A model generated the notes under the pieces. The model had not been told where the DNA came from. It did not search any database and saw only the letters and a program-made list of their open reading frames with translations. This document shows positions 1-8,400 of a stretch of 30,218 nucleotides of DNA, in pieces (the first letter of the stretch is position 1; the number at the start of each line of letters is the position of its first letter). Source of the DNA: JBEKCB01 sp052139675 (GTDB taxonomy: Bacteria > Planctomycetota > Brocadiia > CAIUPP01); NCBI GenBank assembly GCA_052139675.1, contig JBKQWE010000032.1, forward strand, positions 1 through 30,218, given 5' to 3'. The translations under genes and the position numbers were made by a program.

Positions 1-177
1 AAGGGTCTCATACGCATAACTCAAGAAATGCGTGTGAGATGCTTCGCTGCGCTCAGCAAGAGCGCGCAGCTTACTGCGCGCGACATGACTTCGATAAGGC
101 ATCATCTGAGTGAAACACTACACTAGCGGAGCGCCGAAACGGCGCGGCCGCGCTGACGGAGATACGCCGCCGGGTTT
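1..177. repeat. Repeat-derived intergenic DNA at window edge
   Basis: No gene is seen here. Positions 32-58 match exactly one arm (22661-22687) of the palindromic element at 22606-22691. Positions 55-90 match, with only a few differences, the reverse complement of about 5270-5305. Inside that match lies a perfect hairpin, GCGCGCAG (62-69), loop CTTA, CTGCGCGC (74-81). A further small perfect hairpin, GCGCCG-AAA-CGGCGC, lies at 131-145. The stretch therefore looks like a patchwork of dispersed repeats upstream of the TetR promoter. Confidence 0.7.
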
Positions 178-195
178 GTGTTGAGCGGGGGAACC

Positions 196-241
196 TTGAC
201 GGCGCGGCGGGAAGTGACGATAATACCGACCGGTCAGTTTT
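196..241 (+). promoter_or_regulatory. Promoter with overlapping TetR-type palindromic operator
   Basis: A -35 box TTGACG (196-201) and a -10 box GATAAT (219-224) are separated by 17 bases. An imperfect palindrome with core GACCGGTC (228-235), extended by matching outer bases to about 222-241, starts at the -10 box and covers the expected transcription start. The TetR-family gene begins at 298. TetR repressors commonly bind such palindromes at their own promoter, so autorepression relieved by a ligand is inferred. Confidence 0.65.
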
Positions 242-297
242 CAGAATACCCGCCGGTTTCAGGACGCGGCCGGGCGGACAGGCTGGAGCGTGCGCGG

Positions 298-915
298 ATG
301 AGCAGGGACGGCAAGCGGCAACAGATCCTTCTGGCGACCGAGAAACTGCTGGCGAACCGCCGGTTCCACGAAGTGACCCTCGGCGAGGTCGCGCGCGTGG
401 CGGCGGTCGGCAAAGGGACGATCTACCAGTACTTCGAGGACAAGGAAGACCTGTTTTTTCAGGTGACCGGCGGCGCATTCGACGAGTTGTGCGAGCTGCT
501 CATGCGGAACGCGCCCGACCGCGCGCCGTTCGAGGAGCGGCTGCTCGACGCGTGCGTGCGGATCGCCGCGTTCTTCCGGCAGCATCGGCCGCTCTTCGCG
601 CGGATCCAGGCGGAGGAGGCGCGCCTCTCGTGCTCGAAGGGCCGGCTGCGCGAGCGCTGGCTGGAGAAGCGCGTGCGGCTCGTCCAGATCGTCGCCGACA
701 TCCTGCGCAAGGGCATCGCCGAGGGCAAAGTCCGCGGCGACATCGAGGCGGAGACGCTCGCCGAGTTCCTGCTGGGAATGGTCCGCACGCGCGAGCTGCG
801 GCTGCCGGACGCCTCCGAGTCCATGCGCAGGTTCGAGATGGTGACGGACCTGTTCTGCAACGGAGCGGCGCTTCGATTGCCGGCGGCCGATGGCCGATTA
901 CCGAATGGCGGATAA
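298..915 (+). CDS. TetR/AcrR-family transcriptional regulator
   Basis: This 205-residue protein has the N-terminal TetR helix-turn-helix: residues about 10-55 read ILLATEKLL, then TLGEVARVAAVGKGTIYQYF and EDKEDLFFQV, the family signature. The all-helical C-terminal half (about 60-195) would be the ligand-binding and dimer domain. The ATG at 298 is chosen because GGAG (285-288) lies at good spacing and the HTH starts where expected; reading further upstream would run through the promoter. The stop at 913-915 is followed at once by the efflux pump gene, so the two are co-transcribed and the regulator probably controls the pump, lipoprotein channel and itself. The last about ten residues (AADGRLPNGG) come from a GCCGATT-type repeat and look like a replaced tail. 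The ligand is unknown. Confidence 0.9.
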   Translation: MSRDGKRQQILLATEKLLANRRFHEVTLGEVARVAAVGKGTIYQYFEDKEDLFFQVTGGAFDELCELLMRNAPDRAPFEERLLDACVRIAAFFRQHRPLFARIQAEEARLSCSKGRLRERWLEKRVRLVQIVADILRKGIAEGKVRGDIEAETLAEFLLGMVRTRELRLPDASESMRRFEMVTDLFCNGAALRLPAADGRLPNGG

Positions 916-965
916 GATGACGTCCTCCATTCCGCCGCCGCCCGCCGCCAGTCGGCCATTCGGCC
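892..965. repeat. GCCGATT-type inverted repeat across TetR/MFS junction
   Basis: The left arm (892-911, GGCCGATTACCGAATGGCGG) and right arm (945-965) are near-perfect reverse complements with one gap. The TetR stop codon (913-915) and the most likely MFS start (917) lie in the loop between them. The arm sequence resembles the repeat arms at 26884-26916 and 27003-27035. In RNA the hairpin could hide or expose the MFS start region. Confidence 0.6.
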
Positions 966-2227
966 TGGTCCGCTCCTTCGGCCATCGGAACTACCGCCTG
1001 TTCTTCATGGGCCAGGGCATCTCGCTGATCGGGACGTGGATGCAGAACCTGGCCCTGGGCTGGCTGGTATACAAGATCACGGGGTCGGAGCTGCTCCTCG
1101 GAGTAGTCGGCTTCAGCAGCCAGATCCTGACCTTTGCGGCGGCGCCGTTCGCCGGCGTGCTGGCCGACCGGGTGAACAAACGCACGCTGCTGGTCGTCAC
1201 GCAGAGCGTGGCGGCGCTCCAGGCGCTGATCCTGGCGATCCTGACGCTGGTGAAACACGCCGACGGGACCCCGGTGATCCAGGTGTGGCACATCATCGCC
1301 TTGAGCGCGCTGCTGGGGCTGGTGATGGGATTCGACATCCCGACGCGGCAGTCGTTCGTCGTCGAGATGCTGGAGGACCGCGCGGACCTGCCGAACGCCA
1401 TCGCGCTGAACTCCTTCATGTTCAACGGCGCGCGGCTGATCGGACCGTCGGTGGCCGGCATCGTGATCAAGCTCGTCGGCGAGGGGACCTGTTTCCTGCT
1501 CAACGCGGTCAGCTTTCTCGCCGTCATCGCGGCGCTGCTGGCGATGCGGGTGCAACCGAGGAGCGCCGAGGCCGCGAGCCGGCGCGTGCTGCACAGCCTC
1601 AAGGAAGGCGCGCAGTACGTCGCCGGCCACAAGCCGATCCTGTCGCTGCTGCTGCTCCTGGCGACGCTGAGCGTGGTGGGCTGGCCGTACGGAGTGCTGA
1701 TGCCCGTGTTCGCGAAGAAAATCCTCAACGGCGATTCGACGACGCTCGGCTACCTGATGTCGGCCAACGGCGTCGGCGCGATCATCACGGCGGTCTTCAT
1801 GGCTTCGCGCCGGAGCGTGCGCGGGCTGGGACAGATTCTCACCGTGGCGGTGGCGCTCTTCGGCGCGGCGTTGCTGTGCTTCTCGCGCTCGACCCACCTG
1901 TGGTTGTCGGCCGGGCTGCTGGTCGTCGCCGGGGTCGGCGCCATGGCGATGATGGTCTCGTGCAACACGCTGATCCAGACGCTGGTGGACGACGACAAGC
2001 GCGGGCGCGTGATGAGCTTCTACACGATTTCGTTCACCGGGCTGGGGCCGTTCGGCAGCCTGCTCGTCGGAGCGCTGGCGGCCCGGTACGGCGCGGCGAC
2101 GGCCGTGTCCATCAACGGCCTGGGCTGCCTGGCCGCCGCGGCCGTCTTCTGGATCTGGCTGCCGCGATTTCTGCGCCTGATCCACCCGGCGTTCGTCAGG
2201 ATGGGAATTTCGGCCGAGGCCGAGTGA
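917..2227 (+). CDS. MFS efflux permease, DHA3/EntS-like
   Basis: A polytopic membrane protein (436 residues from ATG 917) of the major facilitator superfamily, drug:H+ antiporter-3 type. The opening FGHRNYRLFFMGQGISLIGTW, the motif-A loop GVLADRVNKRT (about residues 80-90) and twelve predictable membrane segments support this. Such pumps export drugs, siderophores or macrolide-like compounds with the proton gradient. ATG 917 follows the TetR stop by one base; ATG 890 and ATG 905 are alternative starts overlapping tetR, but they only add repeat-derived residues (ADYRMADK). The gene lies between its likely regulator and a TolC-like lipoprotein, as in an efflux operon. No HlyD-type adaptor gene is present, which is unusual if the pump is meant to dock with the channel. 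Substrate unknown. Confidence 0.88.
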   Translation: MTSSIPPPPAASRPFGLVRSFGHRNYRLFFMGQGISLIGTWMQNLALGWLVYKITGSELLLGVVGFSSQILTFAAAPFAGVLADRVNKRTLLVVTQSVAALQALILAILTLVKHADGTPVIQVWHIIALSALLGLVMGFDIPTRQSFVVEMLEDRADLPNAIALNSFMFNGARLIGPSVAGIVIKLVGEGTCFLLNAVSFLAVIAALLAMRVQPRSAEAASRRVLHSLKEGAQYVAGHKPILSLLLLLATLSVVGWPYGVLMPVFAKKILNGDSTTLGYLMSANGVGAIITAVFMASRRSVRGLGQILTVAVALFGAALLCFSRSTHLWLSAGLLVVAGVGAMAMMVSCNTLIQTLVDDDKRGRVMSFYTISFTGLGPFGSLLVGALAARYGAATAVSINGLGCLAAAAVFWIWLPRFLRLIHPAFVRMGISAEAE

Positions 2228-2280
2228 GCCGAACAGATCGCGCGCTGCGTTTCGTCCGCGCAATTGAAATGGGAACTGGA

Positions 2281-3897
2281 ATGCCGATCGGAAGAGATAT
2301 CGCCCGCTGCACACTCGTCATCGCCGCGGCGGCGGCGCTCGGCGCCCTGGCCGCGTGCAATGTTCCGGAGATGGTGCGCTTCCCGGATTACGTTGGCCCC
2401 GCCGGTCCGGCCGAGGCGCAGCAAGCCGCCGCGGCGGAGTCGAAGCCGCCCGCGCCGCCGCCCGAGACGGCCGAGGCCGCCGGGCCGCTGCGCGTGGCCG
2501 TGCCGGACGCCATTCTGCTGGCGCTGCAGAACAACCGCGCGTTCATCGTGGACCGCTACAACGTGCCGATCACCCGCACCGCCGAGCAGCAGCAGCTCGC
2601 GGCATTCGACCCGGACCTCACCGGCACGTTCTCCCTCCAGCGCGCTTACAATCAGGTGAACGGACCGCCGCCCGCGCAGACGGAGGTCGGGCTGCTCGGC
2701 CTGTCGGAGTTCCTGCCGACCGGCACGCTGCTGAACCTGAGCGCCGGCGAGACCGTCATGAAGTGGCCCACGAGCCTGGTGTCGAATTACCCCGCGCTGC
2801 CGGGCAATTACGCCACGAACGTCAGCCTCACCGCGACGCAGTCGCTGCTGCGCGGCTACGGGCTCGACGTGAACCTGGCCAGCCTGCGCCAGGCCCGCCT
2901 GGACACGCGTTCCTCCGAGTACGAGCTGCGCGGCTTCGCGGAATCGCTCGTCGCGCAGACCGAGGAGGCGTACTGGGACTGCGCGCTCGCCCGGCAGCAG
3001 ATCCAGATCACGGAGAAGTCGCTCGCCCTGGCGAACGACCAGCTCCGGGAGACGCTCGACCGGATCCAGCTCGGCAACGTGGCCGCAACGGAGAAGGTGG
3101 CCGCCGAGGCCGAGGTGGCGCTCCGGCAGGAGGACCTGATCAACGCGCGGAGCGCGTTCGACGCGGCGCGCCTGCTGTTGCTGCGGCTGCTCAGCCCGAG
3201 CGGGAACACGTTCGAGCGCGACCTGGAGCTGCTCGACCAGCCTTCCCCGAAGGAGGAGCCGGTGGACAACATCGCCGATCACATCCAGGCGGCGCTGCGG
3301 ATGCGGCCGGACCTCAACCAGGCGCGGCTGCTGGTCGAGCGCGACGAGCTGCAGATCGTCAAGACGAAGAACGGCCTGCTGCCGCAGCTCAACCTGTTCG
3401 TCACGCTCGGCCGGACGGGCTACGCCGCCTCCTTTCCGGGCTCCGTCAGCAACCTGAGCGCGAACGACTACGACGCGATCGTCGGCGTGAACTTCGAGTA
3501 TCCGCCGGCGAACCGCGCCGCGAAGGCCGCAGACGCCGCCGCCCGGCTCTCGCGCGGCCAGGCCGAGCAGGCCGTCGGCAATCTCGCGCAGCTCGTCGAG
3601 CTGGACGTGCGCACCGCGTACATCGAGATCCTCCGCACCCGCGCGCAGGTGGCCGCCACCCTGGCCAGCCGCACGCTGCAGGAGGAAAAGGTGCGCGTCG
3701 AGTCGGAGAAATTCCGCATCGGCAAGTCCACGAGCCTGCTGGTCGCCGAGGCACAGCGCGACCTGCTCGCCAGCCAGATCGCATACGTCCAGGCCGTTGC
3801 CGGATACCGCAAGGCGCTGGTGGAGCTCTACCGGCTCGAAGGCACGCTCCTCCTGCGCCGCGGCCTCGCCGCGCCGGGAAACGAGCCGCCCAGGTGA
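2281..3897 (+). CDS. TolC-family outer-membrane efflux lipoprotein
   Basis: A 538-residue outer membrane factor. It begins with a lipoprotein signal (hydrophobic stretch then L-A-A-C, lipid-bearing Cys26), followed by an Ala/Pro/Glu-rich linker (about 35-75). Two OEP repeats of long amphipathic helices follow: about 90-300 (EEAYWDCALARQQIQITEKS and following) and about 310-525 (ALRMRPDLNQARLLVERDEL, then the AQVAATLASRTLQEEKV helix). TolC-like trimers form the outer-membrane exit duct for efflux or type I secretion. ATG 2281 is chosen because GGGA lies 6-7 bases upstream; ATG 2269 adds four residues. The gene is 53 bases after the MFS stop and on the same strand, so it is likely co-transcribed under the TetR regulator. 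It is longer than typical TolC proteins because of the N-terminal linker. Confidence 0.9.
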   Translation: MPIGRDIARCTLVIAAAAALGALAACNVPEMVRFPDYVGPAGPAEAQQAAAAESKPPAPPPETAEAAGPLRVAVPDAILLALQNNRAFIVDRYNVPITRTAEQQQLAAFDPDLTGTFSLQRAYNQVNGPPPAQTEVGLLGLSEFLPTGTLLNLSAGETVMKWPTSLVSNYPALPGNYATNVSLTATQSLLRGYGLDVNLASLRQARLDTRSSEYELRGFAESLVAQTEEAYWDCALARQQIQITEKSLALANDQLRETLDRIQLGNVAATEKVAAEAEVALRQEDLINARSAFDAARLLLLRLLSPSGNTFERDLELLDQPSPKEEPVDNIADHIQAALRMRPDLNQARLLVERDELQIVKTKNGLLPQLNLFVTLGRTGYAASFPGSVSNLSANDYDAIVGVNFEYPPANRAAKAADAAARLSRGQAEQAVGNLAQLVELDVRTAYIEILRTRAQVAATLASRTLQEEKVRVESEKFRIGKSTSLLVAEAQRDLLASQIAYVQAVAGYRKALVELYRLEGTLLLRRGLAAPGNEPPR

Positions 3898-3910
3898 TGG
3901 TCGCCGGCTT

Positions 3911-3934
3911 GCCCGCCGGATTCCGCGGGCGGGC
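3911..3934. other. GC-rich hairpin between TolC-like and MFS genes
   Basis: GCCCGCC (3911-3917) pairs perfectly with GGCGGGC (3928-3934) across a ten-base loop, directly after the channel gene stop. There is no T-tract, so it could be an attenuator, an mRNA processing or stability element, or a repeat remnant. It begins with the same CTTGCCCGCCG string seen in the 36-bp repeat at 16454-16489. Confidence 0.4.
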
Positions 3935-4004
3935 TGGACGCCTGAGCAAAGCCGAAGGGGCGGATGGATTTCCGAACCTGATTGAAATTCGACGGGAGGC
4001 CGTT

Positions 4005-5162
4005 TTGCGCGTTTACCTCTGCCCTGCGTTGATGGACTGGCTGCTGTCGCTGGTGCTCTTCGCCGTCAGCTACGGCGCGGGCGAGCGGGGCATGACGCTC
4101 GGCCAGGTCGCCTGGCTCGGCGCCATTTTCTGGGTGACGTACATGCCCACCAGCCTGCTTTCCGGCCGCTTCCTTTCGCGCCGGAACGCGCTGCCGATCC
4201 TGGTTGTCAGCGCGGTCGGCGGCGTCCTGTCGGGCACGCTCGGCCTGGTGGCGCATCAGTTCGGGCCGATCTTGGCCGGCATGGCGCTCCTGGGCGCGTT
4301 CGCCGCTTCCTTCTTCAATTCGTTCCAATCGTTCATGCGCGGCGAGACGGCGCCGGGCGGACTCACGCGCACGATGGCGCTCTACACGTTCGCCTGGAGC
4401 GGCGGCTGCAGCCTTGGCCTGCTGACTTCCGGATCGCTCTACCGGCTGGGGCCGGTCGCCCTGGGCGGGCTGACCGTGTTCGTCGGCGGGGTGATCCTGC
4501 TGACCCTGCTGATCCATCGGCAGCGGCCGCACGACGAGCCTTCGTCGGACGAGCACACTGAGCAAGGACCGCCGGGCTCGCCGCCGGTGGCGCCGCAGTA
4601 CGTCTGGACCGGCTGGATCATCATTTTCACCGCCATGTTCGTGCAGCGTCCCATCCTGACGTTCTATCCGGCGATCTGCGCGAAGCAGGGCATTGCGCCC
4701 GTGCTGGCCGGACTGCCGTTGTTCCTTCACGTGCTGTTTCAGGCCCTGGGCGGGCTTGGCATGGGCCGGCTGCGGCATTGGCTGTATCGGCGCGGGCCGC
4801 TGGTGGCGGTCCAGGTCCTGGCGGCGCTGCTGCTGTTGCTGCTCTGGCGGTTCCCGGCCTACACGGTGACGGCGGCGGGCATCTCGGTCCTCGGACTCTG
4901 GGCCGGCTTCTCGTTCTTCTGCGCGGTCTATTACTCGAGCAACGCGGGGCATCGGGCGCGGAACGTCGGCATCAACGAATTCCTCGTCGGCCTCGGCTCG
5001 TTCGCGAGCCTCTTTGTCTGCGAGTGGTTCATCCCCAACATCGGCTCGGCGGCGGTGATGTACGCCGTCTGCGGAGTCGCGCTGCTCGTCTCGGCCGCGG
5101 CGCAGTGGGGCGTGCTCACGTGGAAAAAAGCCGAAGCGGCAAACCAGACCGCAGCATCCTGA
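4005..5162 (+). CDS. MFS transporter, second pump of the operon
   Basis: A 385-residue hydrophobic protein with about twelve membrane segments and a charged cytoplasmic loop in the middle (about 170-200, rich in Asp/Glu/His/Pro), the layout of a major facilitator transporter. I see no motif that fixes the subfamily. The start is taken as TTG 4005, because an excellent Shine-Dalgarno, GGGAGG (3994-3999), lies five bases upstream and this keeps residues RVYLCPALMDWLLSLVL as the first membrane helix. ATG 4032 is the alternative, but has no good ribosome site and clips that helix. It lies 107 bases downstream of the TolC-like gene, same strand, probably the last gene of the efflux operon. Substrate unknown; a nucleoside or sugar symporter-like role is possible. 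Confidence 0.8.
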   Translation: MRVYLCPALMDWLLSLVLFAVSYGAGERGMTLGQVAWLGAIFWVTYMPTSLLSGRFLSRRNALPILVVSAVGGVLSGTLGLVAHQFGPILAGMALLGAFAASFFNSFQSFMRGETAPGGLTRTMALYTFAWSGGCSLGLLTSGSLYRLGPVALGGLTVFVGGVILLTLLIHRQRPHDEPSSDEHTEQGPPGSPPVAPQYVWTGWIIIFTAMFVQRPILTFYPAICAKQGIAPVLAGLPLFLHVLFQALGGLGMGRLRHWLYRRGPLVAVQVLAALLLLLLWRFPAYTVTAAGISVLGLWAGFSFFCAVYYSSNAGHRARNVGINEFLVGLGSFASLFVCEWFIPNIGSAAVMYAVCGVALLVSAAAQWGVLTWKKAEAANQTAAS

Positions 5163-5269
5163 GCCAGGCAAACCCACTCCGCCCAGCCCTGGGTTGCGCC
5201 GACGCTCCGCTATGTACGATACGTATTTAGTGTACTGTCGCGCATAAAACGCGCATAACTTCAGCCCGC

Positions 5270-5307
5270 GTCTTGTCGCGCGCAGTACGCTGCGCGCTCT
5301 GGCTGCT
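5270..5307 (-). repeat. Dispersed repeat with GCGCGCAG hairpin (copy 2)
   Basis: The reverse complement matches positions 53-90 at the window start with only a few differences. It contains a perfect 8-bp stem, GCGCGCAG (5278-5285), loop TACG, CTGCGCGC (5290-5297). The loop differs between copies while the stem is identical, which suggests that the fold is maintained. Confidence 0.65.
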
Positions 5308-5378
5308 CGTAGTGTGCCCGTCAGGGCATACGAAGTAGCGCCTGACCGCGCCACTACAAGCGACGCCGGCGCGCCGCG

Positions 5379-5411
5379 TATGAGATTCCTCGCGCCGCTC
5401 GGAATGACGAC
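5379..5411 (-). repeat. Single arm of the HSERSEES-type palindromic repeat
   Basis: On the minus strand this reads GTCATTCCGAGCGG followed by GCGAGGAATCTCATAC, closely matching the left arm (22606-22636) of the complete element. It lies in the 302-base gap between the convergent MFS gene (ends 5162) and A2M gene (ends 5465). The rest of the gap (5163-5269, 5308-5378, 5412-5464) shows no gene; a doubled CGCGCATAA lies near 5240-5260. Confidence 0.7.
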
Positions 5412-5464
5412 ACGTTATGCAACTTATTTCAGCGACGCCGCAGTAGCTCCCGGCGTCTCTCTCC

Positions 5465-8400
5465 TCAGTCCTCCACTTGCAGCTTGATCTCATCCGCATT
5501 GGCCTTGAGTTCCGGCGCGTACATGGCGCTGGCCTTGGTCGGCAGGGCGCTGAACTTGCCGGGGACCTCGGCGCGCATGCGGTAGCTGACGCTGTGCTTG
5601 CCGCGGGCCAGGTCGCGGACGAAGAAGACGGTGCGCTCGTCGCGGAACTCGACGTATGCGCCCATGTCGTTGCCGTTGTACCCGCTGCGCAGGTCCACCG
5701 GCTCGAAGCCGGCGGCCTTCGCGTCCTCGATCACGATGTACTCGTAATCGTTCTTGCTCTCGATCTCCAGCTCGACCTCGACGAGGTCGCCGCTCTTGAG
5801 CATCGCCAGGTTGGCGAGTTCCCGGCGCTCGTACTTCTCGGCCCGCTGGTCCACGGCCTGGCCGCGCGAGCCTTCGGCCTTGACGGTCTTCGCGGCCTCG
5901 ACGAGCTGGTAGTACTTGCGCTGCACCTTGATCTCCAGGCCGGCGGCGGTGATCGGGTCCTCGAGCGTGAAGTTGGTCAGGTAGGCGTTGAAGTAGAGCG
6001 GGCCGGCGCCTTTCTTGACGAACTCGATGGTGTGCTTGCCGTCGGCGAGCGCCCGGCCTTCCAGGACGAGCTTGTTGTCGAAGGAGAAAATGTCCTTGGG
6101 CGTGATGCGCACTTCCTTCTGCGCCTTGCCGTCGAGGAGGATCGTCACGGTCATGTCCGGCTTGTCCTCGCCGCTGGCCTTCAGGTAATCGGCGAACGCC
6201 TCGACGCAGACCGCCGTGTCGCGGGTGCTGTTCCAGTACGTAGCGTGACGGCGGTTGTTGATGAGGTACTTGACCAGGCGCGAGGCCTTCTCGCTCTTCG
6301 GCTCGACGGCGGCGAGCAGCTTGAGGTAGTACGCCTGCGCTTCGTATTCGCTGCCGTACCAGCACCACCACCAGTTGTCGGCGGGCAGGTTCAGGTAGGC
6401 GGTCTGGTTCTCGTCGTCCTGCACGAGGAACTGGTCAATGTTGCGCAGGAGCATGTCGCGCTTCTCGGCGTCGCCGAGCTTGTGGAGCGCCAGCCCGAAC
6501 ATGGCCTTCGCGTAGACGGCCAGTCCGTTGCGGTCGCGATAGAGATAGCCGCGCATTTCGAGGTTGTCATACTTCGCGCCCTCGTCGGCGAGGACCATGT
6601 AGACGAAGGCGTCCAGGTTGTCGGCGCGCTCCTTCCAGAGAATGCCCTTCTCCTTCTTCTCCGCGTTGCGGAGGAGCTGGTTCTGCTCGGCCTGGTAGCG
6701 CTGGAGCCAGTCCACGCCGCGCTCGATCATGCCGGGCAGCAGCGCCACGTCGCAGGCGCGGGCGATCTGCAAGCCGTGGACGACGTACGCGGTGGTGTGA
6801 GGCCAGGATTGCTCGCCCCAGCCGCTGAACCAGCCCCAGCCGCCGTCGGAGCACTGCATGCCGGCCAGGCGGCTGATGCCGTCCTTGACCATCTCGTGGA
6901 GCGCGGCCGGGTCGAAGACCGGCTCCTTGACGCGCGCGGTGGCGCGGCTCATGGTGCCGCCGGAGTACGACCAGTCGGCGGCGCGCTTCTGGTCGTCGCC
7001 GATCTGCTGCGCGTTCAGGTTGGTCCGTTTCTGCTGGATTTCCTTGAGGTCCAGCCCCATCTGCAGGAGAACCTTCTGCGTCACGACCGTGGGCAGGAAG
7101 CGGTCGAGCGTCTGCTCGGTGCAGCCGTAAGGATAATCTGCCAGGTACGGCAGCGCGTCCACCATCGCGCCGGCGAGCGTGGGCGACCAGCGGACTTCCA
7201 GCCGCGTCTGCTCCGCCCGGCGTTCGGCGGGGACGCGGAACGCGACGAGCGCGCTTTCCTTCTCGGGCCGGATGACGCCGGAGAAGCTCTCGGTCTTGAG
7301 CATGCCGTGGACGTAGACGGGGAACTTCATCTCCATCGCGTCGGATTCCTCGTCGGTGAGCGCCTTCATGCGGATCGTGGCCTCGCCGGCCTTGACGGCC
7401 TTGACGCGCCAGTCCACGCGCTTCTCCGAGCCCGGCTCGATCTCAACGGTCTGCGTCAGCGAGTCGCTCATCGGGCTGAGGCAGTCGCCGGGAAGCTCCA
7501 GCGACACGCGGACCTGCTTCTTCTCCTTGAGATAATTGTGCACGTTCGCGGAGAGGACCACTTCGTCCTTCTCGACGAAGAAGCGCGGGGCCTGGAGGCG
7601 GAGGATGAGGTTCTTGGCGGTGACGACTTCGGCGGCGCCTTCGCCGACGCGCGTGCCGGCGCCCATCGCCCAGACGCGCGCCTTCCAGGTGGTCAGGTTC
7701 TCGGGCATCTTCAACTCGACCTGCGCGAGTCCGTCCTTGTCGGTGGCCAGGCAGCCGACCCAGAGCGCGGTGTCGGCGAACTCGGTGCGGACGGTCGGCT
7801 CGACCATCGCCCCTTCACCGCCGGCTCCCTTCTTATCCTTCTGCTCCTCGTCCAGGCTCGCCTTCGCGGCCACCTCGCGCCGGCCTTCACCGGCGGAAGC
7901 CAGATTCTCCATCGCCATCGGCGCCGCCATGGGCGCGCCGCCTTGGGCCATGCCGAACCGGTTCAGCGATCCTCCGCTGCCTCCGGGAGCCATCAATTCG
8001 GCTCTCTTTTCAATGGACATGGCGCTGGCCTGATCCGCCTCTTCGTTCACTTCCTCGACAACCGACTGCCCGAATATGCCGAGGAACTCCATCCCTACGT
8101 CCTTGGGGCGAAATAGGTTATATCCGCCGTGGTCCAGGCTGCTCTCGGCGTTCGGGTGATGCTCCCGGCGCCACTTCCAGAAGAACGCCTTGATGTCCGG
8201 CACGTTCGAGCCGCCGGAGACGTACTCGACCGCCTTGTCGTAGATGCTCACGACCGTGGAGCCGACGAACGGCTTGCCGTCCGGGCCGGTCAGCTTGAGC
8301 TTGACGACGGCCTTCTCGCCGGGCTTGTACTTCTCCGCGGAGGGCTCGACGGTGACGCCGAGGATGCGGCTTTCGGGCGGGACGATCACTTCGCGCGTCT

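Noticed and set aside
5163..5464. Minus-strand reading frame through the gap with HSERREESH peptide.
   Set aside because: It is a translation of the dispersed repeats, has no ribosome site and overlaps the A2M end.
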